In this document: piece after piece, positions 24,730 through 37,340 of the stretch | Layout: each line of letters starts with the position of its first letter | How positions within the stretch are numbered: the first letter of the stretch is position 1 | Origin: Allacma fusca | Lineage: Eukaryota; Arthropoda; Collembola; Symphypleona; Sminthuridae | DNA: 64,000 bases | Direction: 5' to 3' | Assembly (NCBI GenBank): GCA_947179485.1 | Contig: OX359248.1 | Location: 50,168,386 to 50,232,385, forward strand | Made by a program: the position numbers and the translations under genes | Notes under the pieces: generated by a model | Seen by the model: only the letters and a program-made list of their open reading frames with translations | What the model was told of the DNA's origin: nothing | Database searches by the model: none

Positions 24730-25409
24730 GAAGGCCAAAAGTCCTGAAAGTAATGATAATATTCTCGAGGTTTGATTTCACGTTTCAGCCCTCAGAGAAA
24801 TCGGAGACCCAGCAGTTTTAAATATCGATCCGGCCCTAAAACATGGGAAAACTTGCATATTTCCCAACCTCAATTTCAAGAAGCTGTCTCCCAAAATATA
24901 TGTCAAAAAAGGGGAAAGCACAGCTGTGGAAATGACTCGTATGATGATGACGAGACAGGTTCTCTCTCCACGCCTAAATTTCAAGGTAGAAAATGACTGG
25001 GGAAGTCATTCCTATTCACTCCACATAGCTCCCTTCTACATATTATTTTCTCCTTGAGTCGAGTTATATTTAAAGCAAATCTTCCCTCATATTGTCCCAG
25101 GTTTCATAACCCTACGCTACGTGCTCCTGTTTTAATGGTAACTCCCGCCAAACACTCCGTCTTATGAATTTTCAATACCAAGCACGTTATCCCTTGTTAA
25201 ATTAGCTTTCACTGGAGAAAGTTCTTTGCTTTCACTTTGTAAAATATTTCTTCATTATACTTCAGTCTATCAGTATTTCGTACCTATAACTTTGTTCCAG
25301 GAGTTTCTAAAAGTTCCCGGTAAATTCATTTTCACAATGGGGTCAAAAATAGTTTCAAATTTTATTTAACCGTAGTCAATTTTCATTTCCTATAAAAAAT
25401 TATTGAAAT
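24730..25409. other. Interval with no recognised feature
   Basis: AT-rich DNA with no gene, RNA or transposon end recognised. Confidence 0.35.
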
Positions 25410-25490
25410 CAAGTGTCATTATAACAGACTCCCTTAAAATAATATTTTCTCAAGGAATTTACATAAAATAATTTGGAACATTCCTCTTCT
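25410..25490 (+). mobile_element. Pogo-like MITE fragment, one end plus core
   Basis: CAAGTGTCATTATAACAGAC followed by TCCC resembles the inner part of the family tip. GGAACATTCCTCTTCT follows about 64 bp later, at 25475-25490. The tip itself is degraded. Confidence 0.5.
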
Positions 25491-26770
25491 CAATTTTTTT
25501 CCCTTACTTAAAAGAATAAATTTGGAGAAAGCACTCGTTACAGAATATACACTTACAGTATAAGAGCATTCCAGCCATAGAACCATGACTTGATGTGAGC
25601 TTTGATTAATTAGTTGTACTTATTCTGACATAACATTTTGTGTATGGCACGATTCGTCCCATTATTTCCCCGACTCTTTCAGAAGCTTGTATCATTTTGT
25701 ATGTTCATTTATATCATAGTATTGCAAATATATAGGGAATAGTATACATGCCTTATTTTACTTGTGACACAAATATATGCTAGGACGTGAGGAGACATTA
25801 TTTTCCAAAGAGAAAGCAGCATCCTTTGCATTCAAATGCACTCTTGTCATGCTTTCACTTCCTGTCTAAAATTCCACGAACAAAAGTGAAGCACACGACG
25901 TGAGTTACTCTGGGAATGTGAGCGAAAATTTCCGTGCTCTTCAATTCACTGGGAAAGTCAGAGCTGAGGGAAGGAGAAACATCAGTGGGGGAATATGAAT
26001 CTTGTATGTTTTCATTTAAGTATTATATACAGTCGACTTTCACTGTAATAATCATCCCTCGAAAAAGCTTCCTTTCAATGTTTATAACATTTTATATTTT
26101 CATAACAAAATATCTGTAATAATTAGACCCATTTTAAAATGTGCAGTATCCCCTCGTCATAATAAACCTTAAGCGAATTTTGCTTTGAGACAATGTGGAA
26201 GTGTTCGTAAGTAGTTGTGACATAAGGAGGATGGAGATTGGGATTTTTTAAAATATTTGATATTCGGGAACGACTGTCATTTCGAGAGTGACAGTGTACT
26301 AGGAGCTGAATGAGTGTAGGGAGGAAGTGCCCAAATAGAAAAGACATAAGGGTCCTTTGATGAAGTGAGATTGAGGGCATTGTCTTGTATTTTTCGAGAG
26401 ACTGTAATAAGTCGGAGTGAAAGCAGCCGTTTTTATTTACTCCCATTCGCAAATGGAAATTAGAGTTCTCTCTTTCAACTGCCAGCAACAGCAGGTCTTT
26501 TGATTTTTGTACAAATGTACACTACGGAAATCCCTTATTAAATCATTTGTTAATTCTTGTGCTTGTATCAGCTTGACGATGCTTCCTTTGTTCATGGTGT
26601 CCTTCTCTTGGGTTTGTTACATTAGGTTTTCGTTCATGAGAGTATTTCACGGGTCGTTTACAGGATTTGGGATTGAATTAAATTCTGGATTCAGTGAAGG
26701 GGCGAAACAGAATGGATGATGGTTCGTTAATAATAAAATGGACTAATTGAATACACAACTACGATGTTAA
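25491..26770. other. Interval with isolated MITE tips
   Basis: TA followed by CAGTCGACTTTCACTGTAAT lies at 26030, and a second tip-like word, CAGTATCCCCTCGTCATAAT, at about 26144. Neither has a convincing partner. The 121-codon reverse frame at 26123-26488 runs into the second tip and is not credible as a gene. Confidence 0.35.
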
Positions 26771-26776
26771 CTTAAC

Positions 26777-27105
26777 TTTAACTTGACCCTAAAAGTTAGT
26801 GTCATTAATTTGACCTCAAGCGTTAGTGACATTAATTTGACCTCAAGCTTTAGTGACATTAATTTGACCTCAAGCGTTAGTGACATTAATTTGACCTAAA
26901 GCGTTAGTGACATTAACTTGGCCCCAAGTGTTAGTGACATTAATTTGACTGCAAACGTTAGTGGTATTAATTTGACCCCAAGCGTTAGTGACATTAAGTT
27001 GACCTCAAACGTTAGTGACATTAATTTGACCCCAAGCGTTAGTGACATTAAGTTGACCTCAAACGTTAGTGACATTAATTTGACCACATAGGGTTAGCGA
27101 CCTTA
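26777..27105 (+). repeat. 27-bp minisatellite, about 12 copies
   Basis: The unit contains TTAATTTGACCTCAAGCG followed by TTAGTGACA. Near the right side two unit types alternate (TTAATTTGACCCCAAGCG and TTAAGTTGACCTCAAACG), forming a 54-bp higher-order repeat at about 26964-27080. A reverse-strand nine-residue open repeat frame is a by-product. Confidence 0.92.
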
Positions 27106-27500
27106 ACTTGGCCAAAATTGTTTATGATCTAAAATTGACTACACGAGTTGATGACCCTAACTTGACTTTCGTTTAACCTTCACCGGAGGAAATAATGACC
27201 TTAACTTGACCGCAAGGAATTTAAGGCCTTATCTTGACAATAATGGTGACTAACCTTAACTAAACCGCAACTATTAATAAACTTAACTGCAATGATGATG
27301 ACCCATAATTGACTGCAAATGTTAGTGACCCAAACATGACCACAAAGTTATTCACCTTGACTTAACCTTGACGACCTTACAATTATTAATCCTAACTTAA
27401 TTGTAACGCAAATGACCTTGACAAGAAATGAATTCCATCCTAGGTCTAAATTCCACACAACCCACACTTGACCTCAACTGACCTTACCTTGACCTCATTC
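27106..27500 (+). repeat. Diffuse CTTGACC degenerate repeat
   Basis: CTTAACTTGACC and CTTGACCTCA words recur at uneven spacing: the eroded flank of the 27-bp array. Confidence 0.5.
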
Positions 27501-29395
27501 GAACTTCCACAATAACCCTGCCTCCCCTCGACTTGAATTAAGTCCCATATCAACACTACCATACTATGTCTTTGTAAAGGCATTGGAAATCCCCAGTAAG
27601 CCCAGCAGTCCATAGAACAACTCCCACATACAAATGTACTAATGGTAAAAAAACCCAAAAAATATTTATAGCCCCGTTTTAAAAAGATAGATGAAATGTA
27701 GAATTGTGCAGGACATAGTGTGTTAGTTACGGGCATCTGCTTCTATGCAAATGTAAACCAAGTTTGGCAGCCGCATTCTGGGAGTTTAGCATTGTTTTCA
27801 TACGAAATGGTCCTTTAGAGGATGAAGTGCTTTTGGGGATTTTTTGTCCCGGAAGAAGGCTTAAAAAAACTAACGACCGTGGAAAGAAGTGCTTGTGGGA
27901 CTTTGTCACTACAATTTTGGCCAATAAGTATACAAATAGATTTGAGAGGGAGAAAAGCTCAAGGAGCAGGGAAATATTGAGTAAAAAATGTGCTCTTTTC
28001 CACAAACTTTACTCACGAGGATTCCACTCTTTTTTATGAGAGAAATGTCAACGACGATTGAGGGGATTCAATTTTTGGCATATTTTCAGAGTCGACATTT
28101 TTTTCCCTGACAATAATACTCTTGACGAATATGAAATACTTTTGGAAAGGCCATTTCCTGTCTTATCAAAATTTACATGCCTTAAGTACACTTGTAGGGT
28201 GATAGATGAGCTTCTTATAATGTGTGTCGAAACAGTGTTTTCCGTGTATACTTTATGCCAGTTTCCAGTCAACTCCTAGCACATTTAAGGACAAGAATTT
28301 CAAGTGACTTGGAAAGAAACAGATAAAATCTCCTTTTTTAAAAGCACAATTTTCCTCCGATTTTTTTATCCTCTTAAATGAGCCATTTCAAGGAAGATGA
28401 AACTCATAGAACTCAAGCTCTAACTTCAATTGGAATTTACATTAAATACGAATTTCAAAACTGGACTTACACTTGAAAATAATTTTCACTCCCAAAAATT
28501 GAGAACTTGAAACTCGAACCTCCACTTGAATTTTTATGAGCTATTACACAAGGAAAAAATTTGATGGAGAAACTACATGGAAAAACCCCTTTGATCAAAT
28601 AAATGTCCTTGCTCAATATTTATTTCTTGCGTCCTTGAATCGTCGAATTCTTCGATTTTTTCACCGATGCAAAAAATTACTTTTTCCTCTTAGAATCATT
28701 CCATGTGTTTGTCAAAGGCCAAAAAAAACTAAAATATTTTAATTACTAAAAGGAAGAAATTCCAATCCAAGTTGAATGTTTTTTCATCCCGAAAAAGAAA
28801 CTAGAACAAATGATGTTTTAGGCTTCAAAAATTGGAAAGCAAATGACGGAGAAATTGGTATAATTCCAGACTGTTTCAATTTTGGGTCATCAAATAAGAG
28901 GCGCCCAGCGAGCCATGAAAAGGGAAGCGTTTCTTGGCTTTCCAATCTATTTTTATCCAGCAGCCACTCAAAGAGGAAATTAGAATACGTTAAGCAAAAA
29001 TGGAAATTGAAATATGAATGTACATTCTTGAATGGTTCATTTGAAAGTTTGCTCTCTTCCACTCGATCCTTTTGACTGGCATTTTAAATTACAATCATAT
29101 TCTTTCTCTCTCTCTCTCTCTCCCCCCAACAATTCACTCTCCATCTCTCCAATTCTAAGAAATAGAAAAAATTCAAAGGAACTCCCGCTCCTGGAATGGA
29201 ACTTTCCCACCAGAATTTGCTTTCTTTGAGAAAATAGAATATTTAACGTTTGACTTTCCGATGAAACCAGTAATGGATGAAATCCTATATGCACAATGAA
29301 TTAATTTCTAGTACCCTTGTTTTGCTTCCGGGTTCGAACCAACTGTTATGGATTCAGGACGAGGAGGAACCGCAGGTTCAAGTGGGAATTCAAGT
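27500..29395. other. Interval with no recognised gene
   Basis: A CT microsatellite lies at about 29102-29123. A tRNA B-box-like word, GGGTTCGAACC, occurs at about 29330, but no A box at a suitable distance was found on either strand. Open frames at 27727-28039 and 28776-29075 overlap on both strands and are unrecognised. Confidence 0.4.
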
Positions 29396-29572
29396 CAAGT
29401 TTCACTTTAGTGGAAATTAATCTATGTTCGTCATCAGGTGTAAGTGGCGTTATAATTTAACCTAAAGAATGACTTGGATTGAAGTTCAAGTCAAGTTTGA
29501 GTTTTTACTTTGCAGTCAAGTTTGTTGACGTGGGAGCTCTAATCAAGTTGACTTTTAGTTTAAATAAAATTC

Positions 29573-29935
29573 AAGTTTGGTTTGAATAAAATTCAAGTTA
29601 GGTTTGAATAAAATTCAAGTTAAGTTTGAATAAAATTCAACTCAAGTTTAAGTTAAGTTTGAATAAAATTCAACTCAAGTTTAAGTCAAATTTAAATAAA
29701 ATTCTACTCAAGTTTAAGTCAAGCTTGAATAAAATTCAACTCAAGTTTAAGTCAAGTCTGAATAAAATTCAACTCAAGTTCCAGTAAAGTTTGAATGAAA
29801 TTCAAGTCAAGTTTAAGTCAAGTTTGAATAAAATGCAACTCAAGTTCCAGTAAAGTTTGAATGAAATTCAAGTCAAGTTTAAGTCAAGTTTGAATAAAAT
29901 TCAACTCAAATTTAAGTCAAGTTTGAATTAAATCC
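29573..29935 (-). repeat. 33-bp minisatellite, about 10 copies
   Basis: The unit is three 11-bp blocks: GTTTGAATAAA, ATTCAACTCAA and GTTTAAGTCAA. Units with one block missing or altered occur at the left side, and a GTTCCAGTAAA variant block recurs. Diffuse AAGTCAAGTTT words flank it from about 29380. Confidence 0.9.
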
Positions 29936-29949
29936 TCGTAAATTTTAGC

Positions 29950-32045
29950 CAAATTTTAAGTGAATTTTCCTTCAAGTGAATTTAACACCAATTTGAGGTT
30001 TACAAAATATTTCTAAACTGAAATGAGAAAATGCCCTCGAATTTTCCCCTCCACTTACTATACCCCATTGAGCACTCCATAGAATTTCCCATAAAATACC
30101 CAAACGTGGGTTGCCCGGAGATGCCACGCATTTAAAAAAAAGTTTTCTAAATGAAAGACCAAGAAAAAAAGGGGAAAATTCGACCTAATTACAATGGGAC
30201 TGATGGGAGACGGAAATAGTCTGAAAATCCCACTGGAAAGAATTTGCGTGGGAATAATTCAAGTTGTGATTAAGTCCTTGGGACAGAGTCAAGGCATAGA
30301 TTAAAATGGAAGGATGAATCCATAAAATTCCTCGACTTTCTCCTCATCCCCTCACCCGTGCAGTCCACACAATGAGTGTAAGCATGCGTCTCCTCTCAAA
30401 ACAAGGAACGCTTTCAAAGGGAAAAAAATCTACTTTTCCTCCCTACTTTCTCTCCATGAGAAGTGATGAGGAATCACTGTGTGTAGATATAGGAGGATTA
30501 AAAAAAATAAGAACCTCCGTTTACTTGAGTCACTGTCTTAACAACGACGAGTGAAAGGATCTAGGAAGAGTGAAAGAGCACTCTGGTGAAAGCCATACAC
30601 TCAGGCTATTACAAGCCTTTGAATATCAACCATATTTTCCCATGGAACTTTCTCCCTTGCAACTTTCTCCAATTTTTAGCACCAATGATTTTTTATTTAT
30701 GGGCTTCACAAGACCCTTTCAAATATTCCATTTCCTTAATCATTCCCCTGGTTCCATCACAATTGGCTAGGGTGATTGATGACATCACACCAACTCCCAA
30801 AATACCAGTCAATAATCATACGAGGACCCTCAAAAAAATAATTCTCACAAAATTGAGTACAAAAAATTTTCACCCTAAAAATTTATTTTCTTCTCCAAAA
30901 AATTGTGCTGTCCAGATATCTACTAAATGGTCGAAACAAATCTTAGCTTTTTAGCTTCTTAATTCTATAGTCTGAGGGGTTGAGTGTATTCAATTGAAAA
31001 CAAAAGATTTATTTGCTTTTAAAAAAGAGGATTTTTCAAAAAATATTTGAATCCATCTCAGAGCATGAATTATGAAGGAAATAATGTGCGGAGTTTTGTG
31101 AGAAGAACGAAAGGGCAATGATGCATTTTAGTTCGGGGAAAAAGCTTTTAAACGGTCGATAAGCTAACATTGTCTTTCAACACTCTCGATCCGGATCATC
31201 CTTCCATGAAATGTTGTTTTTACAGGAGACTCACTTTATAGAAGCATCCCTTGAAGAGTTATTATTTTTATCGTTGTTGTTGCAATATGGGAAAAAAAAT
31301 TTTAGAGCAGTAGCCCTTGAGGAAAAAAATTATAATTTTCGGAGGTTTTTGGAGGTTCGGACATGAAAATAAAAAATGTGATTGTATGCATAAAGCAGGG
31401 CGAAGAAGAATGTTAGAAATTTGGCTGCCCGTATGAAGATACTTGGTTTGAGGGGGCTTTTTGAAATTGAGGGTATACTTTACAAGGAGTCTCTGTGATT
31501 TCTTGCAAGGACTTTATGATTCCTTGGCATAGAATTTGCTCTACGTAAACAATTCATACACAGTGACAAACATTGGATGCTTTCTTCCTCCTCCTCCTTT
31601 TTTTAATTTACAGTAGTGGTTCACCACTGTTTCTCATTTCAGCCCGTCCCTTTCACCGCATGTACTTTCATTCCCTTCTTTGCTTTCTCTCGCATGGTTA
31701 CAATTTAGAGGCCCTTTTTGTCTCTCCGAGAGAGGCCATTCTTGTCATCATTTCAATTTGCTCCGTGCATTTGCAATTTTATTTCCCCTTTTATTGTGCG
31801 GGTCCCCGCTGGAGGGGAACGAATTTTCTGGGAAACATTTTATAAATTATTTTGAGTTTCATTCTCGTCAAGGCATTTGCTTTATCCTGGCTCAGTTTTG
31901 AGGCTCCGGATATTAAAATGGGAGGTGGAGGTAGGAGCTGGGATTTTTTGGATATTAATATGGTTGAGGGAGAATGTCCAATTCTGGTTTACAAATCTGG
32001 GGGAAGGAAAATGAATTTGCAAAATTGTTTTACTTTTCTTTGATC
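29950..32045. other. Interval with no recognised gene
   Basis: A MITE-like tip, TA then CAGGAGACTCACTTTATAG, lies at 31223 with no partner. Open frames at 30586-30954 and 31573-32043 have no recognisable domains. Confidence 0.4.
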
Positions 32046-32049
32046 TAAC

Positions 32050-32765
32050 GTAATGTTTATTTTGGGACAGATTACGATCTCACGTAATGATAGTTTTTGG
32101 ACAAGTTCCTATTCAACACAATGTTATTTTTCAGACTGGTGCACATACATATGTAATGTTAATTGCTGGACAAGTTCCTATTTAACACACTGTAATTTTT
32201 TGGACAAGTTCCTATACAACACAATGTTAATTCTCAGACTGACTCATACATAACGTAATGTTCATTTTTGGACAAGTTCCTATTAAAGACAATGTTAATT
32301 TTTGGACAAGTTCCTATTCAAGACAATGTCAATTTTTGGACAAGTTCCTATTCAAGACAATGTCAATTTTTGGACAAGTTCCTATTCAAGACTGTTAATT
32401 TTTGGACAATCCTATTCAAGACAATGTTAATTTTTGGAAGAGTTCCTATTCAAAGCAATGATAACTTTTGTACAAGTTCCTATTCAAGACAATGTTAATT
32501 TTTGGAAGAGTTCCTATTCAAAGCAATGATAACTTTTGTACAAGTTCCTATTCAAGACAATGTTAATTTTTGGACAAGTTCCTATTCAAGACAATGTTAA
32601 TTTTTGGACAAGTTCCTATTCAAGACAATGTTAATTTTTGGACAAGTTCCTATTCAAGACAATGTTAATTTTTGGACAAGTTCCTATTCAAGACAATGTT
32701 AATTTTTGGACAAGTTCCTATTCAAGACAATGTTAATTTTTGGACAAGTTCTTATTTAAGAAAAT
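32050..32765 (+). repeat. 34-bp minisatellite, about 20 copies
   Basis: The unit contains AATGTTAATTTTTGGACAAG followed by TTCCTATTCAAGAC. The left third is diverged. A 68-bp two-unit block (a GGAAGAGTTCC unit plus a GTACAAGTTCC unit) is repeated at about 32415-32550. The right third (32550-32755) is nearly homogeneous, so array age differs along its length. Confidence 0.95.
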
Positions 32766-34404
32766 GATACACCAATGTTTAAAAAAATGACATTCCAAAC
32801 ACCCCGTGTCGAAATACGTTGAACTCTGAAAAGTGGTCATGGTCTGTGAGTTAATTTTTGCTAATAGGAATCCCCCTCCTGCCAAGCATGAAGAAAGTCA
32901 TTGGGATAATGAATGGGTCCGTGGATGTGTGTTTGTGGGTGAAGGGAGGGAGGGAGATGGGTTAAAGAGCGGTTTAAAGGAGGGAGGGACGGAAGAGCGA
33001 GAGATGGATGATGAAAGGAGAAGAGTTAAAGTAAAAGCTCCGTTCCCACTTACTTCCTCCAGAACACTAAAAGCCTCCCGCCTTCCAACTCCCGAAATTA
33101 CCCACAAAAGCACATCACATCACACAGACACACACACACACAATCTATGAAGATACTGCACACAGCCTTTGTTTCTTTTTATTTATTACCGGACCATTTT
33201 TAAAGCCCCGTAAAAATATCTCTTATCTTCCCAACCCCAAGTTATGTACAGCACATTTCCTCCTTATTTCCATATACCCCATATATCTCCAACAATGTCG
33301 TATACAAGCACACACACAAGTATACACACACAAATTTTCTCCTTGATCCTCTCCCCTTTTACCGACTCTGCTGGCTCGGATGCTTGAAAGCGACAGGAAT
33401 TTTTTGCAAGATGGATTTAAAAACCGGAGCCTTCCCCGTTCTTGTGAAATATTTACGGCGACTTAAGATATTGGCTTGAGAAAAAAAAACTAAAATTATT
33501 GAGAGAGTGTTACAAGTACTGTGCAATCTCGCTATCAGAGTAATTTATAGGGGAACAAATTACAAACTAATAAAATATTTTAACAGGATTTTCTCCATTG
33601 GGGCAAAATTACAATGGAAAATTCCTGGTAAAAACCCTAATCAATTTTAGGGTTCAGAGGGCTTTTTATACAGTTGTCATATACAGTCATTACATTTGGA
33701 ATTTTTACAAAATATTTTTTATGGGTTAAAATTTGTGGGTAAAAATTTAAAGGTAATTAACTAAGTTTCAGGAGACAAATATTAATTATTGCTTTTGGGG
33801 GTAAAATTTTTCAAAGGCAAAAATTGTGAGGGAAATATTTAACTTTTGGATAAAAATTGAATTTTATGGAAATTTGAGCCTTAATAAGGGGGTTTGACTG
33901 GAAATGCAAGCTTGGGTTGTTACTTTAAGGAAAAGCATAGAAAGTGTATTAAAGACAGGAGAAATTATTCCGGAAGATGAGTCTCACGAGCCAAGACGAC
34001 CTGGATGTATATTTTGAGGTTCGCATTCCCCCGGCCCTTTTTAAAAGGGGGAACGTGCATAAAGGGAGGGATTTGAATGGGAAAACCGACGGAGTTCAAT
34101 AGACCGAAAATATGAAGTTGATTCAAGGCTATGGTGGAGAAAACTCATAAATTTACTCACCTCTCTTTCTCTCTCTCTCTCTCTTTTACTATGGGACTTT
34201 TTTATCCTATACGGAAAATATAGAGAAAAGGAGGGGAGGGAGCCAAATCTACCGAACATAGTCCCAACTCCAGTTTTTTTTAGTCCTCCCGATATTTTAA
34301 CTATTGAACCGTTGTGGGGTAATTTCCAGGAAAGAAGCAAATGCAAAGAATATATCAGAATCCATAGTATCACTCCAGAAATTTTTTATGGGCAAAGTTG
34401 TAGG

Positions 34405-34437
<33 letters not shown>

Positions 34438-34739
34438 GAGGAAAAAACCCGACGATTTGGATCAACCTCTTATTACTAAAGATTGGGACGTTTTTTGTGT
34501 ACGCATTTTTATACTGAACGGACCTGGGCAGTGGATTTTTTCCACTAATGGGAAAAGCAGGGCTGGGACCATGTTTAGAGAAAGTTTTCCACAAAGAAAA
34601 TTCCTAAAAAATTTACACCTGGAATTTAAACCTTGTAACTGCAAATGGTGAAATTGTTTGCAATAAATTAAGCGTTTTTGAACAATTGAGAACCAAAGTG
34701 GCAAAGAATTTAGATAATATTGGGGCAGGTTTGCAGACA
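32766..34739. other. Interval with microsatellites, no gene recognised
   Basis: CA-rich sequence lies near 33120-33145. A (CT)n tract at about 34161-34186 and a (GA)n tract at about 34404-34430 form an inverted microsatellite pair. An orphan MITE-like tip, CTGTGCAATCTCGCTATCAG, lies at about 33520. Confidence 0.4.
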
Positions 34740-35400
34740 AAACCTGAGTAAATTTTTGGAGAAAATTGGGATAATTTTTAATAATTTCAAGTATTAAATG
34801 TAATTTGGGATAGTTTTGAATAATTTCAGGTACTGAATATAATTTGGGATAAAATTCGAAGACATCTTGAAGGAAAGAATATTTTAAGGCAACTTGAGAC
34901 TATATTGTAAATATAAATTGCAACATAATGAAATAGCTATTGGGGAAAATTTGGAAAAATTTCAAAATTTGTTGTGAAGAAATTTGAAAATATTTTGAAC
35001 ATATTTTTAGACAAAATTTCAGAAAAAAACATGAAAAAGAAAACATTTTTGGTTCAAAAATTATTAAACAAATTTCGGAGCAAAATTTGGAATGCATTAA
35101 ATACATTTTGTGGGGGAGTTTGGAAAATCTAAATAAATTTAAGGGCAAAATTTGATAAAATTCAGCAAATTTTGAAGGAAATTGGATAAAATTTGGGACA
35201 AATTTGGAAAATCATTGGTTAAATTATGGTGGGAAATTTGGAAAGCAAAAAATAAATTCTTGACCAAAATTTGAAAAACATGCATGCATTTTGGGGCAAA
35301 ATTTGAAAAAAATTGAGTAAATTTTGGGGAAAATATGAATACAATTTGGGGCAAAATTTTAGAAAAATTGTAGGCAAACAATTGGCAAAATGTTACGAGA
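34740..35400. repeat. Degenerate AAATTTGG/AAAATTTGAA stretch
   Basis: GGGGCAAAATTTGAAAA, GGAAATTTGGAAA and similar words recur at roughly 25-45 bp. It is probably a very old tandem array related in composition to 20815-21330. Reverse-strand frames at 34900-35381 are low-complexity Phe/Ile-rich artefacts. Confidence 0.45.
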
Positions 35401-36200
35401 CAAAAACATTTGAACCAATTTTTAAATATTTGCCTATAAAAGCTGATTGATGTTGAATATTGAAGTTTTCCCAGCCCTTGTGGAAAGGTATCATTGAAAG
35501 AGAGTATTCTTATGGAAAGTATAGGAAGATATCTTTACGCGTACATGGTTGAGATGGCTAAATCCCATATTGTTAAATGTCCGGACGTAAAACATATTAC
35601 ATGTCAGAGACTGCTCAAGAGGAGACAAATAGCTTTCTGATATAATGCCCTGGAATTCTTCGAGTCATTTCGGAAAGAAAGAAGAGAGAAAACGAAACTT
35701 CACTCCAAATTCACTCCTCTCTACTTTTTCTTCCTGGATTTGTTAAGACATAGCTAAAGAACCAAAAAACTCTACTTTCTACACCAAAACTTAAATCTAT
35801 ACGATATTGACACGCACCTTCACTCTCCATTGGAATTCCAAGCCATTTCAACTTTCACCAACTTTCCCTTCTCCACAAATTTTTCCGCCAAAATTTGAAT
35901 ACAATTTTCCACCCTTTTCAACAATCCCATTTCCACCGTCTTTCTTTTTAATTAAATTTACCATCAGTTTGGAAACAGTTTTTAGCCAGCTCAAATATCA
36001 AGTCACAATAGCCTTTTGCAGGTTATGTACATACATATGTATGTATGCATATATTTTTTGTTATACCCGTTCCAACAGTTCTGGAAACAGCACAAGTTTT
36101 GGAGAATGCAATTTTATTTTAAATGGAAATTTCTGTTACAAGAAATCTTGAATTATTCTAGAAATGCTTCAAAAATATTCTCGCTAAGTTTTGTATGTTC
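35401..36200. other. Interval with no recognised feature
   Basis: Contains the palindrome-like ACATACATATGTATGT at about 36028. No gene recognised; a 114-codon frame at 35807-36151 is Phe/Pro-rich low-complexity sequence. Confidence 0.35.
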
Positions 36201-36473
36201 AATTACGATTTAATTTCGACTTCAAATTGGAATGAAGTTAGTTAAATTAAAATAAGTAAAACCTTAAATAAGTTTAGTAGGTTTGAGTAAATTTCGAAGT
36301 TGAAGTTAAATTCGTATCAAGTTCAGTTTGGGGAAAGTTGAAGTTCAAGTGATGCTCAAGGAAGAGGAAATTAAGCTTGAGTGATGCTCAAGTAAGAATA
36401 AATTTCAAGTTTGAGAGAAGCTCTAGTAATTTCAAGTTATAGGAAGTTCATGTTATAAGTGACAGGAAAGTTC

Positions 36474-36660
36474 AAGTTTTAGTGTAATTCAACTGCGAGT
36501 GAAGTTCAACTTTCAGTGAAGTTCGAGTTTTAGTGTAATTCAACTGCGAGTGAAGTTCAAGTTTTAGTGTAATTCAACTGCGAGTGAAGTTCAAGTTTTA
36601 GTGTAATTCAACTGCGAGTGAAGTTCAAGTTTTAGTGTAATTCAACTGCGAGTGAAGTTC
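36474..36660 (-). repeat. 17-bp units arranged as 34-bp dimers
   Basis: Eleven 17-bp units in strict register. Two types alternate, AAGTTTTAGTGTAATTC and AACTGCGAGTGAAGTTC, giving a 34-bp higher-order repeat. It joins the homogeneous 17-bp array at 36661 without a break in register. Confidence 0.95.
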
Positions 36661-37340
36661 AAGTTTTAATGAAGTTCAAGTTTTAATGAAGTTCAAGTTT
36701 TAATGAAGTTCAAGTTTTAATGAAGTTCAAGTTTTAATGAAGTTCAAGTTTTAATGAAGTTCAAGTTTTAATGAAGTTCAAGTTTTAATGAAGTTCAAGT
36801 TTTAATGAAGTTCAAGTTTTAATGAAGTTCAAGTTTTAATGAAGTTCAAGTTTTAATGAAGTTCAAGTTTTAATGAAGTTCAAGTTTTAATGAAGTTCAA
36901 GTTTTAATGAAGTTCAAGTTTTAATGAAGTTCAAGTTTTAATGAAGTTCAAGTTTTAATGAAGTTCAAGTTTTAATGAAGTTCAAGTTTTAATGAAGTTC
37001 AAGTTTTAATGAAGTTCAAGTTTTAATGAAGTTCAAGTTTTAATGAAGTTCAAGTTTTAATGAAGTTCAAGTTTTAATGAAGTTCAAGTTTTAATGAAGT
37101 TCAAGTTTTAATGAAGTTCAAGTTTTAATGAAGTTCAAGTTTTAATGAAGTTCAAGTTTTAATGAAGTTCAAGTTTTAATGAAGTTCAAGTTTTAATGAA
37201 GTTCAAGTTTTAATGAAGTTCAAGTTTTAATGAAGTTCAAGTTTTAATGAAGTTCAAGTTTTAATGAAGTTCAAGTTTTAATGAAGTTCAAGTTTTAATG
37301 AAGTTCAAGTTTTAATGAAGTTCAAGTTTTAATGAAGTTC
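36661..37340 (-). repeat. 17-bp satellite AAGTTTTAATGAAGTTC, 40 identical copies
   Basis: The interval is exactly 680 bp, forty units of 17 bp, with no variant found on reading. It is flanked on both sides by diverged 17-bp relatives, so the middle has been homogenised or expanded recently. The unit could be a hybrid of the two types to its left: its first half matches AAGTTTTAGTG and its end matches GTGAAGTTC. Both strands are free of start codons with long frames. Confidence 0.97.

Noticed and set aside
26123-26488. 121-codon reverse open frame
   Set aside because: Its end lies in a MITE tip-like sequence and no domain is recognisable.
29320-29350. tRNA gene suggested by the B-box-like word GGGTTCGAACC
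   Set aside because: No A box or cloverleaf arms at suitable distance on either strand.
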